A stretch of DNA of 64,000 nucleotides from Pseudomonas caricapapayae (GCF_001400735.1 NZ_LJPW01000054.1:113841-177840), one strand, 5' to 3'; positions 18,453-27,510 are shown, numbered from the stretch's first letter. The notes: generated from the letters alone by a model not told the origin. Translations and numbers: made by a program.

Positions 18453-19546
18453 GACGGCATGCTCAGAAGAGCAGGCGTTTGCAGCATGTGCTCTGCCGGC
18501 TCGCCCGGCTGGCTGACTCTCGCCTCTCCCAGCCTGACGGGGCTGATGCCCAGCGCAGTGAAAAACGCTTCACTCTGCGGCGTCAGCGCATCGCCTGCCA
18601 ACAATGGTTTGGTCAACCGGCTCATGCCCAATACATCCAGCAACGGGCGGCGAATCAACCAGTGCCCCAGCCAGCGTCGTATGGCACCCGTAGCAGGTGC
18701 CATTGACCATAGATAGAGCCGGTGGCTGATACTGCCCGGCAACGGCAAGCGTTCTCTGGCCCACAGCTCAAGACGTGCATAGGATTCACGGGTGCCCAGC
18801 ACCAGCGTGGGTCCCAGCTCGCGACGGTCGTTGTCGCGGGTGCCCGGTGCCTCGGGGAAATTCAGGCAAAAACCGGCAACCAGCCACGGTGCCAGCAGGT
18901 AGCGCGCCTGCCCGCTGGCGGCAAATACCCTGGCCGCCAATGCCTGATCGCGCTCGGAAAATCCGTGCAGGCGCACCATTTTCCTTGCGTCCGACAGCAA
19001 CTCTACATGACCCAATTGCAGGCTCGGCGACGCGTCGCCAGACGGAAACACGAAGGCGACAGCCGGGCTGTGCACTGGATCGCCAGCGTCGCCGGCAGCG
19101 CCGTTCAACCATCGGGCGTAGTCGATCACCCCGCTGGCGTCGGCCTCATTCAGGCCACGCTTATCCAGCAATACGACGATGCCCGATGAGGTCGTGCGCA
19201 GCTGTATGAGCGATTGCAGCCCGTCCGCCACTGCAAACTCCGGAGACCGGGCTGCCAGCCATGCGCGGTTATCCGCACGCGGATCAAGCAGGCTGACGCG
19301 ACCTCCGAGCCAATGCGCCGCCAGCGTCAACAGCAGCGCTTCGGGCCTTGCCTCGCTGAGAACGAACAGGTTGTCTTGCGCACCGAACCCGATGCCTTTC
19401 AAGGCAGCGGCCAGGCGCCGGACGTCAGTGGTCAGCTCGCCCCAGCTAAGCTGCTGCCAGATACCGAATTGCTTGTAACGCAAGGCCGTCTGTTCAGCGC
19501 GGTTGTGAACCTGCTGTAGCAACGCCAGGGGCAATGAATCGGACAT
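18449..19546 (-). CDS. Degenerate, shortened AMP-binding (acyl-CoA synthetase-like) protein
   Basis: 365 residues from the ATG at 19546. The N-terminal third reads as an adenylate-forming enzyme (RAEQTALRYKQFGIWQQLSWGELTTDVRRLAAALKGIGFGAQDNLFVLSE). The phosphate-binding motif normally (S/T)SGTTGxPKG is replaced by FVFPSGDASPSLQLGHVEL, and the YGxTE motif and catalytic C-terminal lysine domain are absent. Related ABC operons carry full enzymes of about 600 residues or more. It is the first gene of the importer operon and overlaps livG. Catalysis is unlikely; a residual structural or binding role is possible, or the gene is decaying. Confidence 0.7.
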   Translation of the reverse strand: MSDSLPLALLQQVHNRAEQTALRYKQFGIWQQLSWGELTTDVRRLAAALKGIGFGAQDNLFVLSEARPEALLLTLAAHWLGGRVSLLDPRADNRAWLAARSPEFAVADGLQSLIQLRTTSSGIVVLLDKRGLNEADASGVIDYARWLNGAAGDAGDPVHSPAVAFVFPSGDASPSLQLGHVELLSDARKMVRLHGFSERDQALAARVFAASGQARYLLAPWLVAGFCLNFPEAPGTRDNDRRELGPTLVLGTRESYARLELWARERLPLPGSISHRLYLWSMAPATGAIRRWLGHWLIRRPLLDVLGMSRLTKPLLAGDALTPQSEAFFTALGISPVRLGEARVSQPGEPAEHMLQTPALLSMPS

Positions 19547-19582
19547 GTTGCGCTTCCGTCGATAAAGGATCGATGAAGCCAT

Positions 19583-19598
19583 AGCAGCGAGCGTGCCA
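19583..19598 (-). promoter_or_regulatory. Sigma-54 promoter of the branched-chain-type ABC operon
   Basis: Minus-strand reading TGGCACGCTCGCTGCT: a 7/7 match to TGGCACG, ten bases from GG to GC, and -12 block CTGCT (4/5 to TTGCW). It is 37 bases before the AMP-binding gene start. The palindrome at 19684-19701 lies about 120 bases upstream of the predicted transcript start. Confidence 0.72.
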
Positions 19599-19683
19599 GT
19601 CGAACAATCTGATCGATATCAATGACTTGCAATTTCTGAATGAGTCCTCTCGCTGTGCGGTTTGCAGGCAAGCTGTTGCGCCG

Positions 19684-19701
19684 CTGTTGCCGGGACAACA
19701 G
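19684..19701. promoter_or_regulatory. Putative activator site 2, shared by divergent sigma-54 promoters
   Basis: CTGTTGCCGGGACAACAG, a perfect 6-bp-arm palindrome (CTGTTG/CAACAG). It sits in the 282-base gap between the ABC operon (minus) and the flavoenzyme at 19829 (plus), with a -24/-12 promoter on each side. An extra GCTGTTGC half-site at 19672-19679 may widen the site. Confidence 0.65.
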
Positions 19702-19751
19702 GCAAATCCGCAAACAAAAATAAACCCTATGAAAATCATGGCGTTACATTC

Positions 19752-19767
19752 AGGCACAAAGCATGCA
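19752..19767 (+). promoter_or_regulatory. Sigma-54 promoter of the flavoenzyme at 19829
   Basis: AGGCACAAAGCATGCA has the invariant GG and GC ten bases apart. The -24 block matches 5 of 7 and the -12 block 4 of 5. It is 62 bases before the ATG. It is weaker than the opposite promoter, but geometry and the shared palindrome support it. Confidence 0.55.
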
Positions 19768-19828
19768 AAGACCCAGGCGAACCGTCACCCGGCCCATGTG
19801 CCGATTTCTTCGCGTCCAGGAGCACTGC

Positions 19829-21067
19829 ATGACTCAATCAACCGGCTCAAACCCACTTTCGCTGGGGACTGATTACGAAACTCTGGCCAGCCGATTCAGG
19901 CCGATCTTCCGTGAGATCGGCGCTGGCAACGTCGAGCGCGAAAAGGCCCGCGCCCTGCCCTACGAGCCGATTGCCTGGCTCAAGCAAGCCGGTTTTGGCG
20001 CGGTGCGTGTGCCCACCGAGTATGGCGGCGCAGGTGCTTCGGTCAGCCAGCTGTTTCAGTTGCTGATCGAACTCGCCGAGGCCGATTCGAATATTCCACA
20101 GGCCTTGCGAGCGCATTTCGCGTTCGTCGAAGACCGACTGAATGCACCACCCGGCGCGGACCGTGACAAATGGTTTGCGCGTTTTGTAGCAGGAGATCTG
20201 GTTGGCAATGGCTGGACCGAGGTCGGCGCGGTGAAGATCGGCGACGTGATCACCAAAGTCACCCCCGAGGGCGATGGCTTCGTACTCAATGGCACCAAGT
20301 TTTACAGTACCGGCAGCATTTTCGCCGACTGGATCGACGTCTACGCCCAGCGCGCCGACACTGGGGCCGATGTGATTGCAGTGGTCGACGCCAGGCATGC
20401 GGGCGTGCGCCACAGTGATGACTGGGACGGGTTCGGCCAGCGCACCACCGGCAGCGGCACGTCGGTGTACGACAATGTGCCGTTGCCCGCCCCCCATGTC
20501 ATCCCGTTCGAGCAGCGTTTCAAGTACCAGACGGCGTTTTATCAACTGGTGCTGCTGGCCGTTCTGGCAGGTATTGGCCGGGCCGTCGAACGCGACATCG
20601 CTCAGGAAGTGCGCGACCGCAAACGCATCTTCAGCCATGGCAACGCTGGCAGCGTCAGCCAGGACGCTCAGGTGCAGCAAGTGGTGGGTCAGATAGCCGC
20701 GCAGGTTTACGCCGCCGAGGCCGCAACACTGCGTTGCGCAGAGCCGTTGCAACGCGCTTATGTGGCACGTTTCGGCAATGATGCACAGCAGGAAAAAAAC
20801 GCCAACATTGCAGCAGAAATCGAGACGGCCAAGGCTCAGGTGATTGTGTCGGAACTGGTGCTGCGCGCCGCCACCGAGCTGTTCAACGCTCTGGGCGCGT
20901 CAGGTGTCAGCGTCAACAAGGCGCTGGATCGACACTGGCGTAATGCGCGGACAGCGGCATCACACAATCCGCTTATCTACAAGGCGCGCATTGTCGGCGA
21001 CTGGCGTATCAACGGCACCGAGCCGCCCTTTGTCTGGCAGATCGGCAGCGGCACAGGCAAAGTCTGA
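19829..21067 (+). CDS. Acyl-CoA-dehydrogenase-type flavin monooxygenase (DszC/SfnB-like)
   Basis: 412 residues from the ATG at 19829, which has CAGGAG upstream. Same fold as SfnB but divergent: an N-terminal helical domain, middle domain (VGNGWTEVGAVKIGD, DDWDGFGQRTTGSGTSVYDNV) and C-terminal helices (LDRHWRNARTAASHNPLIYKARIVGDWRINGTEPP). The GQRTTGSG and RNARTAASHNP segments place it with DszC-like monooxygenases rather than beta-oxidation enzymes. Likely an FMNH2-dependent oxygenase acting on an organosulfur compound. It is transcribed alone, divergent from the ABC operon and convergent with the sugar-type ABC operon (20-base gap). Confidence 0.82.
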   Translation: MTQSTGSNPLSLGTDYETLASRFRPIFREIGAGNVEREKARALPYEPIAWLKQAGFGAVRVPTEYGGAGASVSQLFQLLIELAEADSNIPQALRAHFAFVEDRLNAPPGADRDKWFARFVAGDLVGNGWTEVGAVKIGDVITKVTPEGDGFVLNGTKFYSTGSIFADWIDVYAQRADTGADVIAVVDARHAGVRHSDDWDGFGQRTTGSGTSVYDNVPLPAPHVIPFEQRFKYQTAFYQLVLLAVLAGIGRAVERDIAQEVRDRKRIFSHGNAGSVSQDAQVQQVVGQIAAQVYAAEAATLRCAEPLQRAYVARFGNDAQQEKNANIAAEIETAKAQVIVSELVLRAATELFNALGASGVSVNKALDRHWRNARTAASHNPLIYKARIVGDWRINGTEPPFVWQIGSGTGKV

Positions 21068-21086
21068 GCCGCCCCTTCACGCCGCG

Positions 21087-22073
21087 TTACGCAGCGTTAC
21101 GCAGCAGGTGGCGACTGGCAAAGCTGAACGCCAGCACCAGAAAAATCAACGCCCCGGTCGCAACCTGCTGCCAATAGAAATTCCAGCCGATCAACAACAA
21201 ACCATTGGCAATGACGTTGATGAACAGAACGCCCAATAAGGTCCCCACGATGTTGGGACGCCCCTGACGACTCAGCGTCGTACCGATGAACACCGCGCCG
21301 ACGGCATTGATCAGATAGGCATTGCCTGACATCGGTACGTAGGCGTTGACCGTGGAACTGAGCAGAATACCTGCCACTGCGCAGGCCAGGGCGCTGGCGA
21401 AAAACACCTGCATGGCAATGCGCCGGGTCGACAGGCCCGAGTAGTACGCCAGTTGCGGCTGCGTTCCCAGCGCCAGTATTTCCCGCCCCAGACGCCCGCG
21501 CGCCAGCACCAGCCCATAAACCCCTGCCAGCGCCGCGGCCACCAAGAGCGGCAAAGGCACGCCCAGGACAAGCACAGCACTGATACCCGGCAGCGCGCCC
21601 TGAGCGATGTAGATCGGCTGGCCACCGTCGGACAACAGTTGTTGCACGCTGGTGCCGATAAACAGCGTACCCAGCGTCGCCAGAAACGGTGAAATACGCA
21701 GACCGGCGATCAAAATTGCATTGAACGCGCCTGCACTACCGCCAGCCAGCAAGGCCACCGCGATGGCAACAGCCAGGCCGTGGCCGCCATTGAGCGCCAC
21801 CACAAAGCCGAGGCTGGCAAAGTCCAGCGCCGTCCCCACCGACAGATCAATACCGCCAGCAGCCACTGCCCAGGTCATACCGAGCGCCACGATGGCCAGC
21901 AATACAAAATTGTTCAGTACCAGGCTCGACAGATTGCCCCAGCTCAGAAAACCCGGTGCATTGATCGCGAAAAACAGCAGGATGACCAGTACCAGCGACG
22001 GCAGGACCGCCGGCAACAGGCGCGACAGGACTTTCACCACGTTTGAAGAAGCGTTCAGGGTCAGCGTGTTCAT
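21087..22073 (-). CDS. Sugar-type ABC permease 2 (RbsC family)
   Basis: 328 residues with about ten membrane segments and the RbsC-family motif GMTWAVAAGGIDLSVGTALDFASLGF near residues 60-90, followed by AVGAVFIGTTLSRQGRPNIVGTLLGVLFI near the end. It is the last gene of the four-gene operon and overlaps the other permease gene by four bases. It should form a heterodimeric channel with the permease at 22070-23074. Confidence 0.92.
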   Translation of the reverse strand: MNTLTLNASSNVVKVLSRLLPAVLPSLVLVILLFFAINAPGFLSWGNLSSLVLNNFVLLAIVALGMTWAVAAGGIDLSVGTALDFASLGFVVALNGGHGLAVAIAVALLAGGSAGAFNAILIAGLRISPFLATLGTLFIGTSVQQLLSDGGQPIYIAQGALPGISAVLVLGVPLPLLVAAALAGVYGLVLARGRLGREILALGTQPQLAYYSGLSTRRIAMQVFFASALACAVAGILLSSTVNAYVPMSGNAYLINAVGAVFIGTTLSRQGRPNIVGTLLGVLFINVIANGLLLIGWNFYWQQVATGALIFLVLAFSFASRHLLRNAA

Positions 22074-23074
22074 TGTTCACCCTCCCGGCGGCCCAGCGCC
22101 CCGGAAAATGCCACGACCAACAGAATCAACACGCCTTGCACGCCATTGACCCAGAAACTGGAAATGTTCAGCAATTGAAAGCCATTGATCAGAAAGCCCA
22201 GCAACAACGTCGCCAGCAGGGTGCCGGGAATGTTGGCGGTCAGACGTCGCGAGAACACCACGCCGAGAAAGGCGATGGCCACCACTGACAGCAGCATGTC
22301 GCCGGAACCGGTGGTGCTGCCGCTGAAAAACGCTGCGGAGCAGAACGCCGCTATGGCGGCGCAACCACCGGCGATCAGGTAGCTGGCGAACACATAGCCC
22401 TGCAGATTCAGCCCGGCGGCGATTGCTGCTTGCGGGTACTCACCGATGGCGTACAGCCGCAGTCCAAACGCGCTGTGCTGAATCAACAGCCACAGCAGCG
22501 CTGCAACACCGAGCAGCACCCAGGCCAGCGCCGGAACGCCCAGCCAGACACCGGACACCAGGCTGTCCAGCAGCGCGGAATCGGTCGCCAGTACAGTGTT
22601 CTGGGTCAGCACCAGCTCCAGCCCTGCAATCAGGTTCATGCTGGCAAGCGTCGCCAATAAGGGTGGCAGACGTAAAAACACCACCGCCAGACCGTTGAGA
22701 GCGCCGACCAGCAAGCCGCAACCGAGCGTCAGGGCAATCGCCTGCCAGGCGTCGATACCTGCGTTGTTCAGGCTGCTGTAGACAGCTGCGCACAAACCCA
22801 GATTTGCCGCCAGCGAGAGGTCTAGCCCACCGCTGACCACGTTGGAGCCGCCACCGATAACCACGCACGTCAGCCCCAGGGCCAGTATGCCGAGCACGGC
22901 CGACTGGGCGAACACGTTGCTGATGTTGTCAATGCTGAGAAAGTTGGGCGCGCTGGCAGCGAAGCCGAGCAGAATAGCCAGAAACACCAGCAACGAACCG
23001 CGCTGTGCCAGCTTCACGCGCCAAAGGTGCGGTGGATCGCCCGCCTGATTGAATGATGTTTCAAGCGCTGACAT
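22070..23074 (-). CDS. Sugar-type ABC permease 1 (RbsC family)
   Basis: 334 residues with a soluble N-terminus of about 28 residues and then about ten membrane segments. The RbsC motif is GLTCVVIGGGSNVVSGGLDLSLAANLGLCAAVY, with an unusual insertion before GLDLS compared with GGIDLS of the partner. The end carries AIAFLGVVFSRRLTANIPGTLLATLLLGFL. It overlaps the ATPase gene by 14 bases. Two different permeases in one operon is common for AI-2 or rare-sugar importers. Confidence 0.9.
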   Translation of the reverse strand: MSALETSFNQAGDPPHLWRVKLAQRGSLLVFLAILLGFAASAPNFLSIDNISNVFAQSAVLGILALGLTCVVIGGGSNVVSGGLDLSLAANLGLCAAVYSSLNNAGIDAWQAIALTLGCGLLVGALNGLAVVFLRLPPLLATLASMNLIAGLELVLTQNTVLATDSALLDSLVSGVWLGVPALAWVLLGVAALLWLLIQHSAFGLRLYAIGEYPQAAIAAGLNLQGYVFASYLIAGGCAAIAAFCSAAFFSGSTTGSGDMLLSVVAIAFLGVVFSRRLTANIPGTLLATLLLGFLINGFQLLNISSFWVNGVQGVLILLVVAFSGALGRREGEQ

Positions 23075-24629
23075 GCTGGGGCTCCTGAAGGTTTTCCGTG
23101 CTGTTGTGAGGGTTTTCGCTGGCCCCGGTGGCGCAGGCCAGCAACTGATCGCTGTCAGTGCTCAGCGAATCGAACTCGCCTGCGATACGCCCTCTGTGCA
23201 ACACCACAATGCGCTGAGTGATACCGATCAGCTCCGGTAAGTCCGACGACAGCACCAGCACCGCCGCCCCGCCTTCGGCAAGCCGGGCAATCAACCGATA
23301 GATCTCCACCTTGGCACCGATGTCGACCCCGACGCTGGGCTCGTCCAGCAGGTAGAGCGTCGAGTGCCGGCTCAGCCACTTGGCCAGGGCAACCTTTTGC
23401 TGGTTGCCCCCACTGAGCAATTGAACCGCCGCATCATGGCCTGAGGCCTTGATTGCCAGTTCATCGATCAGACGTCCGCTTTCCCTGGCCTGCGCAGCAG
23501 CGTCGAGCCAGCCCCAACGGCTGAATCGCCCGAGACTGGCCAGGGTCATGTTCTCGAGCACCGAAAGCGCAGGCGCCACGCCATGAGTGCGACGCTCTTC
23601 GGGGACCAGCGCAATGCCGTTGCGTACCGCGTCACGTGGTGAATTCAGGTGCAACGGCTGGCCATTCAACAGACAGTCGCCGCGATCCGGCATGAGCAGC
23701 CCGAACAGGCTCTTGAGCAGTTCTTTGGCACCCGAACCGACCAGCCCGGTCAGCCCCACCACTTCGCCACGCCGGACGCTCAGGTCAACACCCTCGTAAA
23801 AGCGCCCTGCTCCCAGCCCGTTCAGTTGAAGCACCGGTTGGCCAGGCAGCGTCTGCGCTCGGACGTACTGCTCGCCCACGTCACGATTGACCATCAGCCG
23901 AGCGATCTGCGCAGGGCTGGCAAGCGCTGGATCAACCACCGCCACATCGCGGCCATTGCGCAGCACAGTGACCTGATCACACAGCGCCTGGATTTCCTGC
24001 AAGTAATGGGAGATGTACACAATGGTCAGCCCTTCATCGCGAAAGCGCCGGACAATGGCCAGCAAGCGGTCCACCTCTTGCTTGACCAGTGACACACTGG
24101 GTTCGTCAAACACCAGCACCCGCGGTTTGGCCAGCAATGCGCGGGTAATCTGCAATATCTGTCGCTGAGCGCTGTCCAGATCGCGCACCAGCGCCCCGAC
24201 CGGCAGTCGCATGGCAAAATAATCGTCCAGCAAGCGGGCCGCTTCGCGCTCCTGAGCGCGCCGGTCGACGAACAGCCCCCGCTTGATTTCCTGCCCGAAA
24301 AACAGCGCCTCACCCACGGTGAAGCTGCCTGGCAGCAGTCGCTCCTGATGAATGAAATGCACGCCTGCGGCTTCGATCTGGCGCGGCGAAAAGCTGTCGA
24401 ACTGCTGGCCATGAATACTCAGGCAGCCCGCATCGGCGTGGTGAATACCGGCGAGGACCTTGATCAAGGTCGACTTGCCTGCGCCGTTTTCACCCACCAG
24501 TCCATGAATCGTTCCGGCTTCCACGCGCAGGTTTACCCTGTCCAGCGCCTGGGTGGCACCGAAGCGCTTACTGATGCCCGTCAAGTGCAAGGCAGGCGGT
24601 GTCGTACTCTCTGCAATGGCTGATCCCAT
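23061..24629 (-). CDS. Sugar-type ABC ATPase, two nucleotide-binding domains (RbsA family)
   Basis: 522 residues with the duplicated ATPase layout of RbsA/MglA/XylG. Domain 1 has Walker [10 protein letters not shown] and Walker B VLVFDEPSVSL. Domain 2 has the degenerate Walker A GLVGSGAKEL, signature [15 protein letters not shown] and Walker B LYLLDEPSVGVD. It is 15 bases after the binding-protein stop and drives the two downstream permeases. Confidence 0.93.
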   Translation of the reverse strand: MGSAIAESTTPPALHLTGISKRFGATQALDRVNLRVEAGTIHGLVGENGAGKSTLIKVLAGIHHADAGCLSIHGQQFDSFSPRQIEAAGVHFIHQERLLPGSFTVGEALFFGQEIKRGLFVDRRAQEREAARLLDDYFAMRLPVGALVRDLDSAQRQILQITRALLAKPRVLVFDEPSVSLVKQEVDRLLAIVRRFRDEGLTIVYISHYLQEIQALCDQVTVLRNGRDVAVVDPALASPAQIARLMVNRDVGEQYVRAQTLPGQPVLQLNGLGAGRFYEGVDLSVRRGEVVGLTGLVGSGAKELLKSLFGLLMPDRGDCLLNGQPLHLNSPRDAVRNGIALVPEERRTHGVAPALSVLENMTLASLGRFSRWGWLDAAAQARESGRLIDELAIKASGHDAAVQLLSGGNQQKVALAKWLSRHSTLYLLDEPSVGVDIGAKVEIYRLIARLAEGGAAVLVLSSDLPELIGITQRIVVLHRGRIAGEFDSLSTDSDQLLACATGASENPHNSTENLQEPQHVSA

Positions 24630-24644
24630 GGTCGATCTCCTGTG

Positions 24645-25655
24645 TCAGTCATCGCCTCTGAGTTGCTGCACCTGCGGCAGATTGGCAGCGGTGGTCAGCA
24701 ATGTCGGCACCTGGGTCTCCTTGGGCAGATCGCGCTGTCCAGCCAGATAGCGGGCGACGTTCTGCACCGCCGTCTTGCCGATCAGCGCTGGCTGCTGAGC
24801 AACCACGGCACCGATCGGCGAGTCCTCGCGGCGCATCAGCTCAAGCACCTCCGGGGTGCCGTCGACGCCATAGGTCTTGATTTCGGTTCTTCCGGCGTCG
24901 ATCAGCGCCTTGCTGGCCCCCAGTTGCGGGATGTCCCAGGCCGCCCAGATCGCTGAAACGCTGCCTTTGGGGTACTTGTTGAGCAGCGCCGAGACCTGCG
25001 AGTAGGCGTCCTGAACCGTGTTTGGAATGACGTCGCGCAACTCCGGCTCGATGATTTTCAATTCTGGCTGATCCTTGAGGGCCAATTTGAGCTGGTCATA
25101 ACGAATGGCGCAGACCGGCACGCCATAAAAACCATTGAATACCAGCACGTTCCCCTTGCCGCCTGCGTCCTTGATCAACTGCCCGGCCAGCGCCTTGTCG
25201 GTGGCGACATTGTCGGACGTGGTGTTGTTAAGGCTGTATTGCGAAGGCGCGTCGATGGTGAACAGCGGAATTCCCGCTTTGCTGATGCGCTTTAGCCAGG
25301 GATCGATAACGCTGAGCGTGCCCAGAGTCTGAATCACTGCATCAGGCTTTTGCGTGACCACCGTCTGCAATTGATTGACCAGGTTCTTGTCGTTGCGACC
25401 CGCATCAAGCGTTATGGGCGTACCTCCCAGACGCTTGACCTCGTCCACCTGTGCCTGGAACGCCTTGATATCGAAGTAGTGGCTCGTGCCGGTCATACTG
25501 ATTGCGATGCGCTTGCCCGCCAGCGATGGTACGTCGCTGTCATCGGCATGTGCCGTGGCGACAAGGCTGGTGGCCAACAGCGTCAGCGCGAGAGCGCGCC
25601 CTATTGCATGCAGGCGCAGGCGGGTTGGCGTGTAAGTCGGGACGGCATCAGGCAT
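24645..25655 (-). CDS. Sugar-type ABC periplasmic binding protein (RbsB family)
   Basis: 336 residues with a signal peptide (LALTLLATSLVATAHADD; mature from about residue 38). It is a type-1 periplasmic binding fold: KRIAISMTGTSHYFDIKAFQAQVDEVKRLGG, QKPDAVIQTLGT, and WAAWDIPQLGASKALIDAG around the hinge. First gene of the importer operon. The ligand is not identifiable; the GTSHYFD and FNGFYGVPVC segments are unusual for ribose or xylose binders. A sigma-54 promoter and palindrome upstream connect it to the sulfur genes at 10-21 kb. Confidence 0.88.
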   Translation of the reverse strand: MPDAVPTYTPTRLRLHAIGRALALTLLATSLVATAHADDSDVPSLAGKRIAISMTGTSHYFDIKAFQAQVDEVKRLGGTPITLDAGRNDKNLVNQLQTVVTQKPDAVIQTLGTLSVIDPWLKRISKAGIPLFTIDAPSQYSLNNTTSDNVATDKALAGQLIKDAGGKGNVLVFNGFYGVPVCAIRYDQLKLALKDQPELKIIEPELRDVIPNTVQDAYSQVSALLNKYPKGSVSAIWAAWDIPQLGASKALIDAGRTEIKTYGVDGTPEVLELMRREDSPIGAVVAQQPALIGKTAVQNVARYLAGQRDLPKETQVPTLLTTAANLPQVQQLRGDD

Positions 25656-25698
25656 TCGGGTGGCTCCGCTGGCTCAGGAAAACAATCCTGATCAGCAG

Positions 25699-25714
25699 TG
25701 CACAGGTCATGCCC
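25699..25714 (-). promoter_or_regulatory. Sigma-54 promoter of the sugar-type ABC operon
   Basis: Minus-strand reading GGGCATGACCTGTGCA: GG and GC ten bases apart, -24 block 5/7, -12 block GTGCA 4/5, the same GTGCA as the sfnB promoter. It is 44 bases before the binding-protein start. The palindrome at 25845-25862 is about 165 bases upstream of the predicted start site. Confidence 0.55.
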
Positions 25715-25842
25715 AAAGCCCTGTGGGTCCGTCCTGCTTCAGTGGCAGGCTTATACTACAGGCGTTTCGGGCCATTGCGCCGGCTTGCGCCTGCGCCGGA
25801 AAGCCAGACTCGCGAACGGAGGTGCCGAACACATTGTCGATT

Positions 25843-25864
25843 CGCTGTTGCCCGGACAACAGCG
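25843..25864. promoter_or_regulatory. Putative activator site 3, upstream of the sugar-type ABC operon
   Basis: The core CTGTTGCCCGGACAACAG (25845-25862) is extended by CG on each side to perfect 8-bp arms. It is the most symmetrical of the three copies and ends 18 bases from the end of the chemoreceptor gene. The 226-base gap holds no gene. Confidence 0.65.
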
Positions 25865-25881
25865 AGAGCAGACCTGTCCGT

Positions 25882-27510
25882 TTAGCCGAGCTTGAACTGT
25901 CCTAGCGTGACAGTCAGATCACTCGCCAGCTCTGCCAGCGACTGGCTGGCACTGCCGGTCTGGCCGGTGCGTACAGCCGATTGCGCCGACAAATCACGAA
26001 TCCGCACCAAGTTGCGGTCCACTTCCCGCGCAACCAGCGCCTGCTCTTCCGATGCGCTGGCAATCACCGTATTTCGCTCATCGATGACCATGACCGAACT
26101 GGCGATACTGGCCAGCACGGCGTTTGCCGATTCGGCCTGCTGTTTGGTGCGCTGTGCCTGCTCGGTGCTGACTTCAAGCGCCACCAGGGTACTTTTGGTG
26201 CCCTGCTGGATGTGCCCGATCATGGTTTCGATTTCGCGAGTGGATTCGCTGGTGCGATGTGCCAGCGCGCGTACTTCGTCGGCTACCACGGCAAAACCCC
26301 GTCCCGCATCGCCGGCCCGTGCCGCTTCGATAGCGGCATTGAGGGCCAGCAGGTTGGTTTGCTCGGACACCGCGCGGATGACATCCAGCACCTTGGTGAT
26401 GTCCAGCGTCCGGGTTGCCAGTGCCTGCGCCTCGACGGATGCAGTACCGACGTTGCGGGTCAATTCAAGGATGGACTTGACGGTCTGATTGAGCTCTTCC
26501 TGGCCTTGGCGCGCAGAAACCGAAGAGGCTCTGGACTCTTCCGAAGTGGTCACTGCGTTACGCGCCACTTCGTCTACTGCCTGACTCATTTCAGTGACGG
26601 CGGTGGCGGCCATTTCTATCTCACTGTTCTGTACCACCAGATCGGCGTTGCTGTTGACCATCAGTGCGCTCATTTCCTCTGTGGCCGAGGCCAACTGGTG
26701 GGCGGCATCGCCTACCTGGGTCAGGGTCTGGCTCAGATTGCCACGCATGCGCTCCATCGATTGCAGCAACAAGGCGGCTTCATCAACGCCCTCACGGTCG
26801 ATCCGGGTCGGACGCAGATCGCCCGATGCAATGGTTTCCGAGGTCAACAGTGCCTGACTGATCGGCACTGCCAGACTCTTGGTCAGACGCCAGGCAAGCA
26901 GAACGGTAAGCAACACGGTCAGAAGCATGACCGCCTGAGTAACGATCAGGGCATTGTCGTAAACCGATGAGGCCGTAGCGCTGGACTCGGCTTCGGAGTC
27001 GTCGTTGATCTTTTCCAGCTTGCCCAGAGATTTCTCGATACCTTCCGCCATCGCCCTCATCTCGCCCCAGACGATCTGCCTTGCGGCCTCTGCCTGGCCC
27101 TCATTGATGAGTGTGTAGACCTGCTCGGCGCGTTCGCTGTAGCCCTGATAAGCACTTGTCAGCCCATTGATCAGTGCGCGCTCGTCATCCTCGCTGATAA
27201 CCGGGCTGTAGGCCTGGATGGCTTTTTGAAAGCCGGCTTTCTTGTCGAGGAATTCGGTATGGGCCAGGGCGACCTGCGCACTGTCATGCGTGGACAGCAT
27301 TTTTGCCACGGTGGTGCGGGTTTTCTCGAACGCAAGGGCGATGTCGTCACCCAACGCGATCCCGGGAAGGGAGTCATTTTCGATTTCGAGCGACTGTTCG
27401 CGAATGCTGTGTAATTGCTGAAGGCTGAAGACACCAAGCCCTATGACAAGCACGACCATCAACGCAAAGCAGGCGGAGGTCCGCGCGGCTATTTTCAGCT
27501 GTCTCAGCAT
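25882..27510 (-). CDS. Methyl-accepting chemotaxis protein
   Basis: 542 residues from the ATG at 27510 (AAGGGGA upstream). A membrane segment at about 12-30, a four-helix-bundle periplasmic sensor to about 185, a second membrane segment at about 185-210, HAMP, then the signalling domain with the invariant hairpin [17 protein letters not shown] and [15 protein letters not shown]. No CheB/CheR-docking pentapeptide is present at the C-terminus (ends GQFKLG). The chemical sensed is unknown. It is transcribed toward the sugar-type ABC operon, so the importer substrate is a possible attractant (inference). Confidence 0.93.
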   Translation of the reverse strand: MLRQLKIAARTSACFALMVVLVIGLGVFSLQQLHSIREQSLEIENDSLPGIALGDDIALAFEKTRTTVAKMLSTHDSAQVALAHTEFLDKKAGFQKAIQAYSPVISEDDERALINGLTSAYQGYSERAEQVYTLINEGQAEAARQIVWGEMRAMAEGIEKSLGKLEKINDDSEAESSATASSVYDNALIVTQAVMLLTVLLTVLLAWRLTKSLAVPISQALLTSETIASGDLRPTRIDREGVDEAALLLQSMERMRGNLSQTLTQVGDAAHQLASATEEMSALMVNSNADLVVQNSEIEMAATAVTEMSQAVDEVARNAVTTSEESRASSVSARQGQEELNQTVKSILELTRNVGTASVEAQALATRTLDITKVLDVIRAVSEQTNLLALNAAIEAARAGDAGRGFAVVADEVRALAHRTSESTREIETMIGHIQQGTKSTLVALEVSTEQAQRTKQQAESANAVLASIASSVMVIDERNTVIASASEEQALVAREVDRNLVRIRDLSAQSAVRTGQTGSASQSLAELASDLTVTLGQFKLG

